A DNA stretch of 64,000 nucleotides from assembly GCF_013402915.1 (NCBI RefSeq), contig NC_050723.1, positions 62,001 through 126,000 of the forward strand, read 5' to 3'. The DNA is from Zygotorulaspora mrakii. Its lineage: Eukaryota > Ascomycota > Saccharomycetes > Saccharomycetales > Saccharomycetaceae. The notes beneath the pieces were generated by a model. It ran no database searches. It saw only the letters and a list, made by a program, of their open reading frames with translations, and was not told where the DNA came from. Positions 39,401-47,251 of this stretch are shown piece by piece; the stretch's first letter is position 1, and every line of letters starts with the position of its first letter. The position numbers and the translations under genes are program-made.

Positions 39401-39554
39401 TACCACTGGAGCAGCTGTGTCCACTACAGCAGCATCATCACCACAACCTCAAGAGCTATTGTTTGATGATGGTGGGCAATCCCTTGTAGAGGAAAAAAAG
39501 GAGACATCTTCAGAGATAACACAAATGACAATGAAAACCCAAAATGAGCATTAA
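36462..39554 (+). CDS. TAF1: TFIID subunit Taf1 (TAF145/130)
   Basis: Largest TFIID subunit; binds TBP and core promoter DNA. 1030 residues from the ATG at 36462 (S. cerevisiae 1066); the frame opens one codon earlier with GTG. Order: acidic N-terminal region with the TAND-like TBP-binding segment (DAIFHGDFGSLEIG at about 28-41, then an acidic run), the central DUF3591 domain (about 400-830, with LDSSRPKLPVGETHVLGLQDKSPF-type core in that span), winged-helix region, and a C-terminal CCHC zinc knuckle CATCGQIGHIKTKKSC (about 957). Like other yeast Taf1 it has no bromodomains. Convergent with LIP1 across 79 bp. Confidence 0.96.
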   Translation: MAKSSSRKDTNKSQKGPADLSKEDAAYDAIFHGDFGSLEIGSFIGHAEEGVTKHLPDAVDFEDEDELAEDELPLEEDAEDDVRSEVMETDVIGENDRISVIDGTHSIARHGNYMSNDISQGTYEGANNALFMGMDSDVVFLEHNPSYEDYAPEETQQQQLYEAKKAERQLREDKCLLKRYFPEFKKGKVLKWNSLLYRKSTAYRWQIENSINRQQLNPLVPLLLKFHVQPDQKKFFNTSENMWKSSFLSLSMSSQKRKKRGIVVMSLDELYSEEQKEQKKDRHANEISEDLIIASDDWGIDAIIGNEKVPEISSTVPQLNEKASDWDWNEEELIDAKLEVRQAELDMNDENLLLLRNDRRQKNNKSNTTLVALNEKSLMQKFNMSNDDQYDILRRNHQTKIRATISNLNIEHSQPATRLQSPYYKVNMPKKELRFFHRPKFGINIRPDTNIVFSKLKTRKRKRDKGKEVKESFASTQDLTIGDTAPVILMEYSEQNPLALSKFGMANKLINYYRKMNELDSSRPKLPVGETHVLGLQDKSPFWNFGFVEPGHIVPTLYNNMIRAPVFKHDVSGTDFLMVRGSGNGVSNRFYLRQINHLFAVGQTFPVEEIPGPNSRRVTSMRSTRLRMVVYRILNRTPSRAVSIEPIARHFPDQDYGQNRQKIKEFMKYQREGPEKGLWKLKEGEPLIDNEYAKKLITPEQVAEVESMGQGLQFQEDSETYNFDEKLTKLEENLLPWNATKNFVNATQMRAMVQIHGAGDPTGCGEGFSFLKTSMKGGFLKSGLESSKANNSGGHSYNVAQQQKAYEEEISKTWYTHAKSLSIVNPFEEMDNPDEVNPTNRHLRTHRDDRKVLKIVRKKRDENGIIQRQAVFIKDPRIIKGYLKSKEKRREANLDVEKLLLGETTVSNVEDIEMQKKLLQNELANLEKSQQRRAARQISKSKTQEGKATKLKKTTRRCATCGQIGHIKTKKSCPMYNGNTTTGAAVSTTAASSPQPQELLFDDGGQSLVEEKKETSSEITQMTMKTQNEH

Positions 39555-39633
39555 GATATAGCTTTATAGCGAATGTATATATCTTGATATTATTATAAAT
39601 GCCTATTCCAGCCCCTTTTATATTCTTATCGGC

Positions 39634-40059
39634 TTAAATGTTAAATATAGTAGCGTCACCACAATGCTCCTCGATAAGTTCTGTTTCATTGTTGTATCCC
39701 GCATAAGCAACATAACCAGGTTGACCCTTATCTTCGTGGATGGGATAATGAATGGGAGGTACATTAGCATTTTCAATTATGCAGAAGGAGATATGTTGCT
39801 TATTTACATCAAAATCTCTTGTTATTTTCTTCACAATTGTCTTGAATTCACCTCGTTTATCACAACTAGGGCCTCCTTTAGAGGAAAGCTTGACGAGCGA
39901 ACTACCATGATATCCAATTGGTTCAACAGATGGCGTGCAGTGAAACCATTCATAATTTGCCTGGGTAGCATATTTGAAATATTCCACAGCTGCAATTAGT
40001 GATAAAGATATGATGACACATTTGAACAAGCTCAAATACTGAGCTTCACGCCGAGGCAT
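39634..40059 (-). CDS. LIP1: Ceramide synthase subunit Lip1
   Basis: Small ER membrane subunit needed for the acyl-CoA-dependent ceramide synthase formed with Lag1/Lac1. 141 residues (S. cerevisiae 150). A single membrane segment lies at about 12-30 (VIISLSLIAAVEYFKYA), followed by a lumenal domain with the conserved NYEWFHCTP, GGPSCDKRGE and PPIHYPIHEDKGQPGYVAY. These blocks match S. cerevisiae Lip1 almost residue for residue. LCB1, the first sphingolipid-pathway gene, lies two genes away, an arrangement shared with S. cerevisiae (YMR296-298). Confidence 0.95.
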   Translation of the reverse strand: MPRREAQYLSLFKCVIISLSLIAAVEYFKYATQANYEWFHCTPSVEPIGYHGSSLVKLSSKGGPSCDKRGEFKTIVKKITRDFDVNKQHISFCIIENANVPPIHYPIHEDKGQPGYVAYAGYNNETELIEEHCGDATIFNI

Positions 40060-40676
40060 TGTTTCTGTTATTTATCTTTGAGAGTTCTCAGTTATTTTTT
40101 TTTGTCAAAGATGGCCAATTTTTAGATATCCTAGTTATATACAGGCGCTTCGCTTAAACGAGGCACCGAGTGTTTAACATGGCGATGCATTGCATCGCTT
40201 TTCAAAGAATAAGGAGGGGACGCAAAACAAAGTTGGCTTCTCAATTAGATCAGTCAAATGTAAAATGGTGTATATCCACTTGATTGCTTCGCGGATAGTA
40301 CTCTAGGGTCGTTGTCTCCTTCGAGATATTGACCGCTTGCTGTTTTAAATAACTTGAATGCTGATTTCTACTTAGTGTAGCTCGTAGAAATTCTTAGCTC
40401 AATCACCAATAGCAGAGTAGTTTTTGTGGGGTCTCAAAGAATAACTCTCATTTCTTATGAAAATTCCGTGAAACACCATTGTTTAAAGTATGAAAATGGG
40501 CAATACTTTTTGCTTGACGCACAAAAACAAGATGTGCTGCGGTATCTACGTTGCGCTCGCAAAGATGATTATAGACCATTAGGGGTTGTTTTATTTATAT
40601 ACTGTGATACATGCTACTTAATCGGCAACACAATTCCTTTTTTGATATTTTTTAATTTTAATAGAATGTTCCTAGA
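40060..40676. other. LIP1 promoter / PRC1 3' region
   Basis: 617 bp. Contains a 17-bp hairpin palindrome (40182-40198) in a locally GC-rich patch, and a 102-codon plus-strand open frame without an early ATG (40381-40689). No gene can be firmly called. Confidence 0.45.
40182..40198. repeat. Short perfect inverted repeat upstream of LIP1
   Basis: GCGATGCA-T-TGCATCGC: 8-bp arms around one base, about 125 bp upstream of the LIP1 ATG. Could be a dimeric factor site; function unknown. Confidence 0.5.
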
Positions 40677-40689
40677 TCACAAAGTATAA
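40381..40689 (+). other. 102-codon open frame without ATG start
   Basis: Open from just after a TAG (40378-40380) to TAA at 40687-40689, overlapping the PRC1 stop on the other strand. The only ATG is seven codons from the end. The reading is protein-like (SRVVFVGSQRITLISYEN, then HCLKYENGQYFLLDAQ) and ends in a hydrophobic segment. No branch point or clear splice acceptor precedes it. Possible gene relic or chance. Confidence 0.2.
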
Positions 40690-42281
40690 TTACCGAAGAT
40701 CCATTCATTTAGCATGCTCAAAGCAGATTCTGATTGATCCATTGGTGCCATATGACCCGCTCCGAAAACTCTGAGGAAAGTCAAACGATCAAAACTCTTG
40801 ACTTGTCCAGCTTTTTCTCCAGTGATGGAAGCCTTCCACGAACGAATTGGTTCTGCAGCAAATTCCTCTTGATGTTTCCAAGGCAGAACAGTAGTCCATG
40901 CTTGATTTCCGAGCCAGTTACAAATAAAGTCCTTATCACCAGCATAGATCAAGATTGGGATATCTTGATTCAAAAGTTCAGTGACCGCCCGGTGGTATGG
41001 CTTCATCCAGTCACCCGCAAATAGGAAATTCCTGTTGATATCAAAATTACAAGATTCATAATGATCAACTTCTGCACCTAACGCTTCCTTGACTTCCTCC
41101 AAGTTTAAGTAATCATCAATATATTGCAACTCTTCGTAGCAGAGATCGGAGCCGTCACAATCCTTTCTGATATCGTAAACATTTCTACCAGATTTACTGT
41201 AAGGTCCAATTTCTGCATTGTTACAATAGATTGCTGCAGGGACACAAGTCCAGACTGATTCTGATTCGTAGCATGACTCAATCAGACTTAGACAACGTTC
41301 CAAAGAATCATCCATACCTTGACATTCCTCTGGCGACAAAACCGCAGGTTCGCCACCTTCACCACAAGCCATTGGCTCATAGAACGGATACTGGGTTAAA
41401 GGATCCGTTAAACCGTTACCGATGAGAAGAGAGGTCAAATTGAAATTTCTATTTGGATGGGACAGAATTTCTGTTGCAAAAACAGGAATGTAATGACCAG
41501 CATAAGACTCACCAGCAATATGGAAAGTTTGGCCATTTTCCGTGTATTCTGGAAACTGCTCGAAGAAAAGTTGCAAAAACGCGTACACATCTTTACCAGC
41601 AGCCACCGTATTCGAAACACTCGAGGAGGAATATGAGTAGCCAACATTTACTGGCTGATCCAGGAAGATAACGGTGGCATTAGATGTCCAAGAGTATGGG
41701 TTGTAACGTGGTTTCAGATCTTCATCGATGAAGGAAGGGCCCAATTCGAAGAAAAGACCCGTCAAGGAGGAGCAACCGGGACCACCATTCAACCACAGAA
41801 TCACAGGGTCGTTCTTAGGGTCGTTTCTACTCTCAAACGCCATGAAGAAAAAGTGCTTGTCATCCTCCTCAACATCCAAGTAGCCCGAATACTGCTTCAC
41901 ATCGGGATCGATACCCAGCTTCTTGGGGTTCTTGATCTTGTTCACACGCAGCTGATAGTCCTCCACCTCGTCGCTTTGCACAACAAAGTCCCAGTCCGCA
42001 GCGCTGGACTTCCTCAGACTGTGTGGTCTCGGCTTGGTCTCAAACTGCAAATCAGACATCTCCGCAGGGAACCTGAGTGGGATCTCATCCCAAACCGTCT
42101 TCAACTCGCTGGAAAGAGACCCCAAAACGTCATTGCGGTCCAAACCTAACGCATCGATCGCTTGATTCAACAAGCTCTTACCGTCCTTGCCGCCGAACGC
42201 AACGGGTTTCTGGAACGAAAAGGCGCTGGCCAACCCGCAAGATAGGGCCAAACCAGACACTAAGGGAACGACTGTTTTCAT
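40677..42281 (-). CDS. PRC1: Vacuolar carboxypeptidase Y precursor
   Basis: Serine carboxypeptidase of the vacuole (S10 family). 534 residues (S. cerevisiae 532). Signal peptide 1-20, propeptide to about residue 93, then the mature enzyme (DWDFVV). Catalytic S259 in [11 protein letters not shown], Asp in [14 protein letters not shown], His in [18 protein letters not shown] forms the oxyanion region. The Vps10 sorting signal, QRPL at residues 24-27 in S. cerevisiae, is QKPV here, keeping the key Q24 and P26. Several N-glycosylation sequons are present. Divergent from LCB1 with a striking CCGG-rich promoter. Confidence 0.97.
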   Translation of the reverse strand: MKTVVPLVSGLALSCGLASAFSFQKPVAFGGKDGKSLLNQAIDALGLDRNDVLGSLSSELKTVWDEIPLRFPAEMSDLQFETKPRPHSLRKSSAADWDFVVQSDEVEDYQLRVNKIKNPKKLGIDPDVKQYSGYLDVEEDDKHFFFMAFESRNDPKNDPVILWLNGGPGCSSLTGLFFELGPSFIDEDLKPRYNPYSWTSNATVIFLDQPVNVGYSYSSSSVSNTVAAGKDVYAFLQLFFEQFPEYTENGQTFHIAGESYAGHYIPVFATEILSHPNRNFNLTSLLIGNGLTDPLTQYPFYEPMACGEGGEPAVLSPEECQGMDDSLERCLSLIESCYESESVWTCVPAAIYCNNAEIGPYSKSGRNVYDIRKDCDGSDLCYEELQYIDDYLNLEEVKEALGAEVDHYESCNFDINRNFLFAGDWMKPYHRAVTELLNQDIPILIYAGDKDFICNWLGNQAWTTVLPWKHQEEFAAEPIRSWKASITGEKAGQVKSFDRLTFLRVFGAGHMAPMDQSESALSMLNEWIFGNYTL

Positions 42282-42855
42282 TTTGTGCTAAACTATAACT
42301 TGCTACTCCCTACTGTACCCCCCTTACTGATGTAGAAGTGCACTTCGGATACCTAGTAGATGTCTTGGACTGAAGTACAAGAAATGGTATTTAATTCTTG
42401 AAAGGGGTTTGCCACAAATTCAGATATGACTATATGTACTATATATAAAATAAATTACACCCTATGGGGCGATTGCTTATCAGCGCCTTTTTAAAGGGGG
42501 ATAAGAAGTTGCTCCTAAACGGCCCGGACAAGGGAGGGTAAACAATGTCCGGGACTCCGGATCCGGACAGCTTCCGGACTATCCCTATCCGGACATGAAA
42601 GTGGCGTCCCGGACACCAAAGTGTCCGGGGAGCTTTTTGCAGGTGTCCGGAACGCTTCGTCCGGCATTCTGGCCGGGTGACAGCAGCGGCAGCTACGAAC
42701 GCGGAAGGCAGAGCGTGTGCCCGCCGAAATGGGATAGGAGGAGAAGCAGCGGTACAGAAGTCCAAGACATTGAACTCTGATTAATGGTTTCTACGAGGGC
42801 TGTTGCCTCTGAGCAGATTTACAGCAGGCAGGCTCTTAGGGAGGGAATTGTTGCG
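42282..42855. promoter_or_regulatory. PRC1-LCB1 divergent promoter with CCGG cluster
   Basis: 574 bp. The part near PRC1 is AT-rich (TATATATAAAAT near 42440), the part near LCB1 is very GC-rich: 111 of 180 bases G+C at 42541-42720 by hand count. It holds 11 CCGG cores between 42524 and 42676 (see separate entry). The 72 bp just before the LCB1 ATG are also open in frame but are treated as leader. Confidence 0.6.
42524..42676. repeat. Cluster of GTCCGGA/TCCGGAC sites
   Basis: Eleven CCGG cores in 153 bp: 42524, 42549, 42557, 42563, 42574, 42589, 42609, 42625, 42647, 42661, 42673. Five are TCCGGA (starts 42556, 42562, 42573, 42588, 42646) and nine are within GTCCGG or CCGGAC. One pair forms CCGGATCCGG (42557-42566), which fits the Leu3 consensus CCGGNNCCGG. 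Paired CCGG triplets are typical of Zn2Cys6 factor sites. The clustering is seen directly; the factor is unknown. Confidence 0.75.
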
Positions 42856-44532
42856 ATGTCAAAGATTCCCGAGGTTCTACCACGATCAATACCAATACCG
42901 GAGTTCGTCATTGAAGCATGTTCGTATGTGTGGTACCATTTCATTGCAGTGATGCGATGGTTGCCCGGCGGCAGGTACATCATTGAATATGTGAGGAAGT
43001 CGCATCAGGACGACCCGTATCGGACCATCGTTGAGATTCTGCTGATCATATATGGCATCATCTACTACTTCTCCAAGCCGCAGCAGAAAAAAAGTTTACA
43101 GCGGTCCAAGCCTAACCTGACACCCAAGGAGATAGACGCGTTGATCGAGGAGTGGGTGCCCGAGCCGATTGTGGACACGATGGTGCTTGAGGAGCAGCGG
43201 TGGAGACTGGCTAAGATCCCAGTCATCCAGCATTCCGGTATAAACAACCGTGTCAACTTGACGCGAAACAACGGTGCTGAAAGCTTCAGCAATGTGCTCA
43301 ATCTCTGCTCTAACAACTTCTTACAGCTGTCCTCAACGCCCGAGGTGCTCGAGGAGGCCAGAAAGATCATTAAAAACTACGGAGTAGGTGCGTGTGGTCC
43401 CGCAGGATTCTACGGTAATCAGGATGTGCACTTCAACTTGGAGTACGAGCTTGCAGATTTTTTTGGCACTGAGGCTGCGGTTCTTTACGGGCAAGATTTT
43501 TGTGTAGCTCCGTCCGCGATACCTGCTTTCACTAAACGTGGCGATCTCATCGTTGCTGACAACCACGTCTCTTTGTCTGTACAGAATGCTTTGCAGCTCA
43601 GCAGATCAACAGTGTATTACTTCGATCACAATGATATGGAATCTTTGGAAAATTTGCTGATTGATATTACGGAGTCAGAGAAGGCCGAACATTTACCAGC
43701 AACGCCAAGAAAATTCATCGTTACTGAAGGTTTATTCCATAATTCTGGTGACATTGCAAATCTACCGAAATTAACGGCATTGAAGCTGAAATACAAGTTC
43801 AGACTTGTTGTTGATGAAACGTTTTCCATTGGTGTTCTCGGGTCAACAGGTCGTGGTATTGCCGAACACTTCAACATGGAACGTAGTAAATCAATCGATA
43901 TGACTGTTGGATCTTTAGCAACAGCACTGGGATCGTCAGGAGCTTTCGTCCTCGGGGACAAAGTTATGGCACATCATCAACGTATCGGTTCAAACGCTTA
44001 CTGTTTCTCTGCATCTTTACCGCCTTATGCAATCAAAGCAGCAGATAAAGTACTCGAAATAATGAATAATGATAATTCAACCGTCCAGCTGCTGCAGAAA
44101 TTATCCAAACAAGTTCATCAAATGTTTAGCGAGCCAACTTTTAGCAAAGCAATGATTTTGACATCAAGTCCATTTTCACCTGTAATACATTTACAACTCA
44201 CACCAGAATTAAGGACCAAAAAGTTCAACTACTCGAAAGAGGGACTCTTTGAAACCAATTCGGACTTACAGAAGAAATGTAATTCAGTTAAATTTATTGA
44301 ACCATATGAGAAAGAGGAAATCTTCTTACAAAATATTGTAGATGATCTATTGCAGAATGACAGTATCTTGATTACAAGAAATACCATTGTGTTGAAAAAT
44401 GAAACGCTACCCATTGCACCAAGCTTAAAGATTTGCATAAATTCTGGTCTAGATGAAAGAGAAATTGAATCTGCTTGCGATATTATTAAGACAAAGATCT
44501 TCGAGCATTGTTATTCAGACTCACACAACTAA
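42856..44532 (+). CDS. LCB1: Serine palmitoyltransferase subunit Lcb1
   Basis: ER subunit of serine palmitoyltransferase, which with Lcb2 condenses serine and palmitoyl-CoA in the first step of sphingolipid synthesis. The frame is open from an ATG at 42784, but the ATG at 42856 gives MSKIPEVLPRSIPIP, aligned with the S. cerevisiae start, and exactly 558 residues as in S. cerevisiae; it is preferred. One membrane segment at about 56-72 (IVEILLIIYGIIYYFS), then the fold-type I PLP domain (KNYGVGACGPAGFYGNQDVH, FRLVVDETFSIGVLG). As in all Lcb1 proteins, the catalytic PLP lysine is absent; that residue is in Lcb2. The 5' third is much more GC-rich than the 3' part. Confidence 0.96.
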   Translation: MSKIPEVLPRSIPIPEFVIEACSYVWYHFIAVMRWLPGGRYIIEYVRKSHQDDPYRTIVEILLIIYGIIYYFSKPQQKKSLQRSKPNLTPKEIDALIEEWVPEPIVDTMVLEEQRWRLAKIPVIQHSGINNRVNLTRNNGAESFSNVLNLCSNNFLQLSSTPEVLEEARKIIKNYGVGACGPAGFYGNQDVHFNLEYELADFFGTEAAVLYGQDFCVAPSAIPAFTKRGDLIVADNHVSLSVQNALQLSRSTVYYFDHNDMESLENLLIDITESEKAEHLPATPRKFIVTEGLFHNSGDIANLPKLTALKLKYKFRLVVDETFSIGVLGSTGRGIAEHFNMERSKSIDMTVGSLATALGSSGAFVLGDKVMAHHQRIGSNAYCFSASLPPYAIKAADKVLEIMNNDNSTVQLLQKLSKQVHQMFSEPTFSKAMILTSSPFSPVIHLQLTPELRTKKFNYSKEGLFETNSDLQKKCNSVKFIEPYEKEEIFLQNIVDDLLQNDSILITRNTIVLKNETLPIAPSLKICINSGLDEREIESACDIIKTKIFEHCYSDSHN

Positions 44533-45413
44533 TAATATATACCTTTATTGAGATATATGATACTTTAGTGCCTGCTGAATCGACGCTCGCATATTTTGAG
44601 TTTGAGAATTGTCGATAGGATGGATATATTATACTGCTCAAAGGCTTGTGCGCTTCTGTGCGTTTACGGCCTCCCATGTAGTTTCTATATTTTTATATAT
44701 TTGGAATCAGATGCTCAAATTCTTAAAGCACTTTGCAACCATTACAAGACTAAGAGACGGATGAAACGACGGCCTTGATGTATCCCAGTGCATCACCTCG
44801 AGAAATCAGCAAACTCCGCATAGTTTTTCTGCGCTCTAGCCCGAAAGCACAGCCAATATGCATTGTACAGTATGGAAGTGTCAGGGTCCTGTCAGGCGAT
44901 GGCCACTGCCGTTTTTCTCAGACTGAACCGGGACTCTGTGCACAATAGATCACCCCGAAAGCTACCCACATGTCACCGGTCAAGAAAATTAATGTAAATG
45001 TCCTCTCTTGCCTGTAGACGTAAACCGCATTCAGAGCTTTCACTGATTCTTCACCTCAATTGCTGGTCGGCCCGCACAGACTCAGTCCTTGAGACACTGC
45101 TCCCAATCAAAACCATTGTCAAGTCTTACCACAACCTATACTTCACCCCTAGTCCGCAAGCTCGCTTAGAAAACGGCTGCTTGAATCCTATAGTCAACAA
45201 GGATGCTAGCCTTCTTTTCATCGTGCTGCATTGGACAACATTACATGCCACGGGTAACGAGAGCCACGTCGCGAAGCATTTTTGATTTATTTTTAAACAA
45301 GAATCAGGCGAAATATAATGAAAACATGATTATAAACAAAAGTCGTTCAAACTGAAAACAGTTCTTTCAGTTCTTTCAACACCGAAGTCAATTCATTGTT
45401 ATATCGAGTGAAT
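44533..45413. other. LCB1-YMR295C-homologue intergenic region
   Basis: 881 bp. The middle (44.76-45.28 kb) looks less AT-rich than typical spacers and carries a 95-codon ATG frame (44998-45285) that I do not recognise. A Reb1 site lies at 45251-45257. The last 130 bp are AT-rich promoter-like DNA. Confidence 0.45.
45251..45257 (-). promoter_or_regulatory. Reb1 site upstream of the YMR295C homologue
   Basis: CGGGTAA (reverse TTACCCG) lies about 160 bp upstream of the next ATG, a typical promoter position for Reb1. Confidence 0.5.
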
Positions 45414-46013
45414 ATGATGCACTTTAGGAAAAAATCAAGCAGCTCTGGTGGATCCGATGGCCACAGTGGAAAGAGTGGCCATCAGCCAACTGTAAAATTG
45501 TCGAAAGAAGACGCCGAAAGACTGAAGGTGCGTACTGCGTCCGTTGCTGATCCTATTTTGGATGCTGTCAATGAAGCTCAACCCTTTGAGCAAGCTGCCG
45601 ATGCTTTCCAGGAGGGTATGAACAGAAAATCGTACTTGTCTTTCGATGGCTCACAGCCACTTCGTGATATTTTTGGCCAGCCGATTCACCAACCCGATGT
45701 CTCAAATCCAACTAGAGCTAGGGATGAGAGACCTTTGGACACTATCAGGGGGTTTGAATACGCAGTTTCCGGGGATCCAAGCTGGGGTCAACAGTTGGAG
45801 ACTCAGCAGTATGGTTTTAGAGTTCGCCCAGATTTCCCGCTTTTCAATTCGAATCCATATGGCATGAACGGAGAATCCAGCATGGCTCAGCAACAGCAAC
45901 AGCATCAAATGTATGGTGAACAGGCAGTTTACCAAGCCCCTGCACCAAATACTGGTGAAAAGAAAAAGAAGAAGAAGTCCTTCTTCAGCAGAAAGAAGAA
46001 GAATCAAGATTAA
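45414..46013 (+). CDS. Homologue of S. cerevisiae YMR295C / YGR273C, function unknown
   Basis: 199 residues from the first ATG of an ATG-ATG pair (45414, 45417); the longer frame opens with TTG. Conserved blocks: ADPILDAVNEAQPFEQAA (about 45-62), FQEGMNRKSYLSFDGSQ and RPLDTIRGFEYAVSGDP, separated by little else; then a Gln-rich stretch and a strongly basic C-terminus (KKKKKKSFFSRKKKN) that could bind acidic lipids or RNA. In S. cerevisiae there are two copies, an ohnologue pair; the single gene here sits where LCB1 and EFG1 blocks meet. The biochemical role is not known to me. Confidence 0.88.
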   Translation: MMHFRKKSSSSGGSDGHSGKSGHQPTVKLSKEDAERLKVRTASVADPILDAVNEAQPFEQAADAFQEGMNRKSYLSFDGSQPLRDIFGQPIHQPDVSNPTRARDERPLDTIRGFEYAVSGDPSWGQQLETQQYGFRVRPDFPLFNSNPYGMNGESSMAQQQQQHQMYGEQAVYQAPAPNTGEKKKKKKSFFSRKKKNQD

Positions 46014-46476
46014 ACACTATAGAAGAAAAGATAGATTCGTCATTTTGGCGCAGGATAAAATATTTTTTTTCTTCGAACAATAAATCGTTCTACTGATGCA
46101 GAGATACCGCTTTTATTTCTACTATTATCATTGTAATTTCACAATCCGTGTGTAACGCTGTTCTGCGGAGTCAAGTTATCGCAGTATTTAGTAATTCTTT
46201 CATTCAAGACAAACTTTTATGATCAAACGTATACAGATGAATAATAATAAATACCCAAAATTTCTGACAATATGCCATCGTACTTTTACCAATAGTGCAT
46301 TTTTCCCTTGTTTTTCCAGTACAGCCAGCTCACCTTGCAAGATAAATTTTCAAGCGATGAGATGAGCCTGCAAAAAATATTAAGTATTACAAAAAATGGA
46401 AAAGTTAGCTGCAGCATTGATTATTTGTCAACCAAATCGGTGAACTGATCAAATCACTTATCATAGAACCAAGACG
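46014..46476. other. EFG1 promoter region
   Basis: 463 bp between two same-strand genes. AT-rich, with a PAC element at 46354-46363. No gene seen. Confidence 0.5.
46354..46363 (+). promoter_or_regulatory. PAC element upstream of EFG1
   Basis: GCGATGAGAT, a full match to the PAC consensus of ribosome-biogenesis genes, lies 114 bp before the EFG1 ATG. ATAAATTTTCA just upstream resembles the companion RRPE element. Confidence 0.7.
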
Positions 46477-47160
46477 ATGTCTACTAAGACTCATAAAAAC
46501 AAACGGAGGTCACATAGCACTCCGCTAGAAATGGCACAGTTCATTGACGCAGGATCAAATAAGATCAAAAAGAGAATAAGAGATTTGGAAAGATTGCTTT
46601 CTCGAAAGAGAGACGTATTACCAGACACTATAATCATAGAGAAAGAAAGAACTCTAGAGGCTTTAAAGCTGGAATTAGAAAACGCAAAACTCAAACAAAA
46701 AGCAAAGGAGAATGCCAAAAAGTATCATATGGTTAGATTCTTTGAAAGAAAAAAGGCTTTGAGAGGATATAAAAAAGCACTCAAAAAACATATGGAGAAC
46801 AAGGAAGATTCACAGAACATGAAAGATCTATGCGAGAAGAAGATTGATTTATGTTACGTTGTAAATTTCCCAAAAACGGAAAAATACATAGCACTATATC
46901 CCAGTGCCGAAATGAAATATGAGGCTACCAAAGGTTCTGCTGCAACTAACACCAAAAAGGAAGCCTTTCGTAATATTGTGGCAAGACAATTAGAAGATAA
47001 CACCTTGCCAGTATCTTTAAGCGATATTTTAAAGGGAAAGAAATTGGATAAAGAGAGCACTGGTGTTATGTTGGACGACGCTGACGAAGACGAAAGAGAC
47101 ACAGCAAAGAGCGCTCAACAAGAAGACGGCGAAGAAGAAGCAGACGATTTCTTCGAATAG
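46477..47160 (+). CDS. EFG1: rRNA-processing protein Efg1
   Basis: Nucleolar protein needed for 18S rRNA maturation in the early small-subunit processome. 227 residues (S. cerevisiae 233). Nearly all helical and charged: conserved core EMAQFIDAGSNKIKKRIRDLERLL (in that region, residues 18-41), a long coiled coil to about residue 115, then a conserved segment with KIDLCYVVNFPKTEKYIALYP-type sequence, and an acidic tail ending DDFFE. The PAC motif in the promoter supports the ribosome-biogenesis role. Convergent with SLH1 across 91 bp. Confidence 0.93.
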   Translation: MSTKTHKNKRRSHSTPLEMAQFIDAGSNKIKKRIRDLERLLSRKRDVLPDTIIIEKERTLEALKLELENAKLKQKAKENAKKYHMVRFFERKKALRGYKKALKKHMENKEDSQNMKDLCEKKIDLCYVVNFPKTEKYIALYPSAEMKYEATKGSAATNTKKEAFRNIVARQLEDNTLPVSLSDILKGKKLDKESTGVMLDDADEDERDTAKSAQQEDGEEEADDFFE

Positions 47161-47251
47161 ATGTCTATACCAATATACTCAAGTACAGCTTCAGTAAATA
47201 GAGATATCCAGAATAATTGTATACTATATAGAACGTCATTGGGTCCAATAC

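Noticed and set aside
44998..45285. 95-codon ATG frame upstream of the YMR295C homologue
   Set aside because: No recognisable family, and it contains the Reb1 promoter site of the next gene; likely chance in a GC-balanced spacer.
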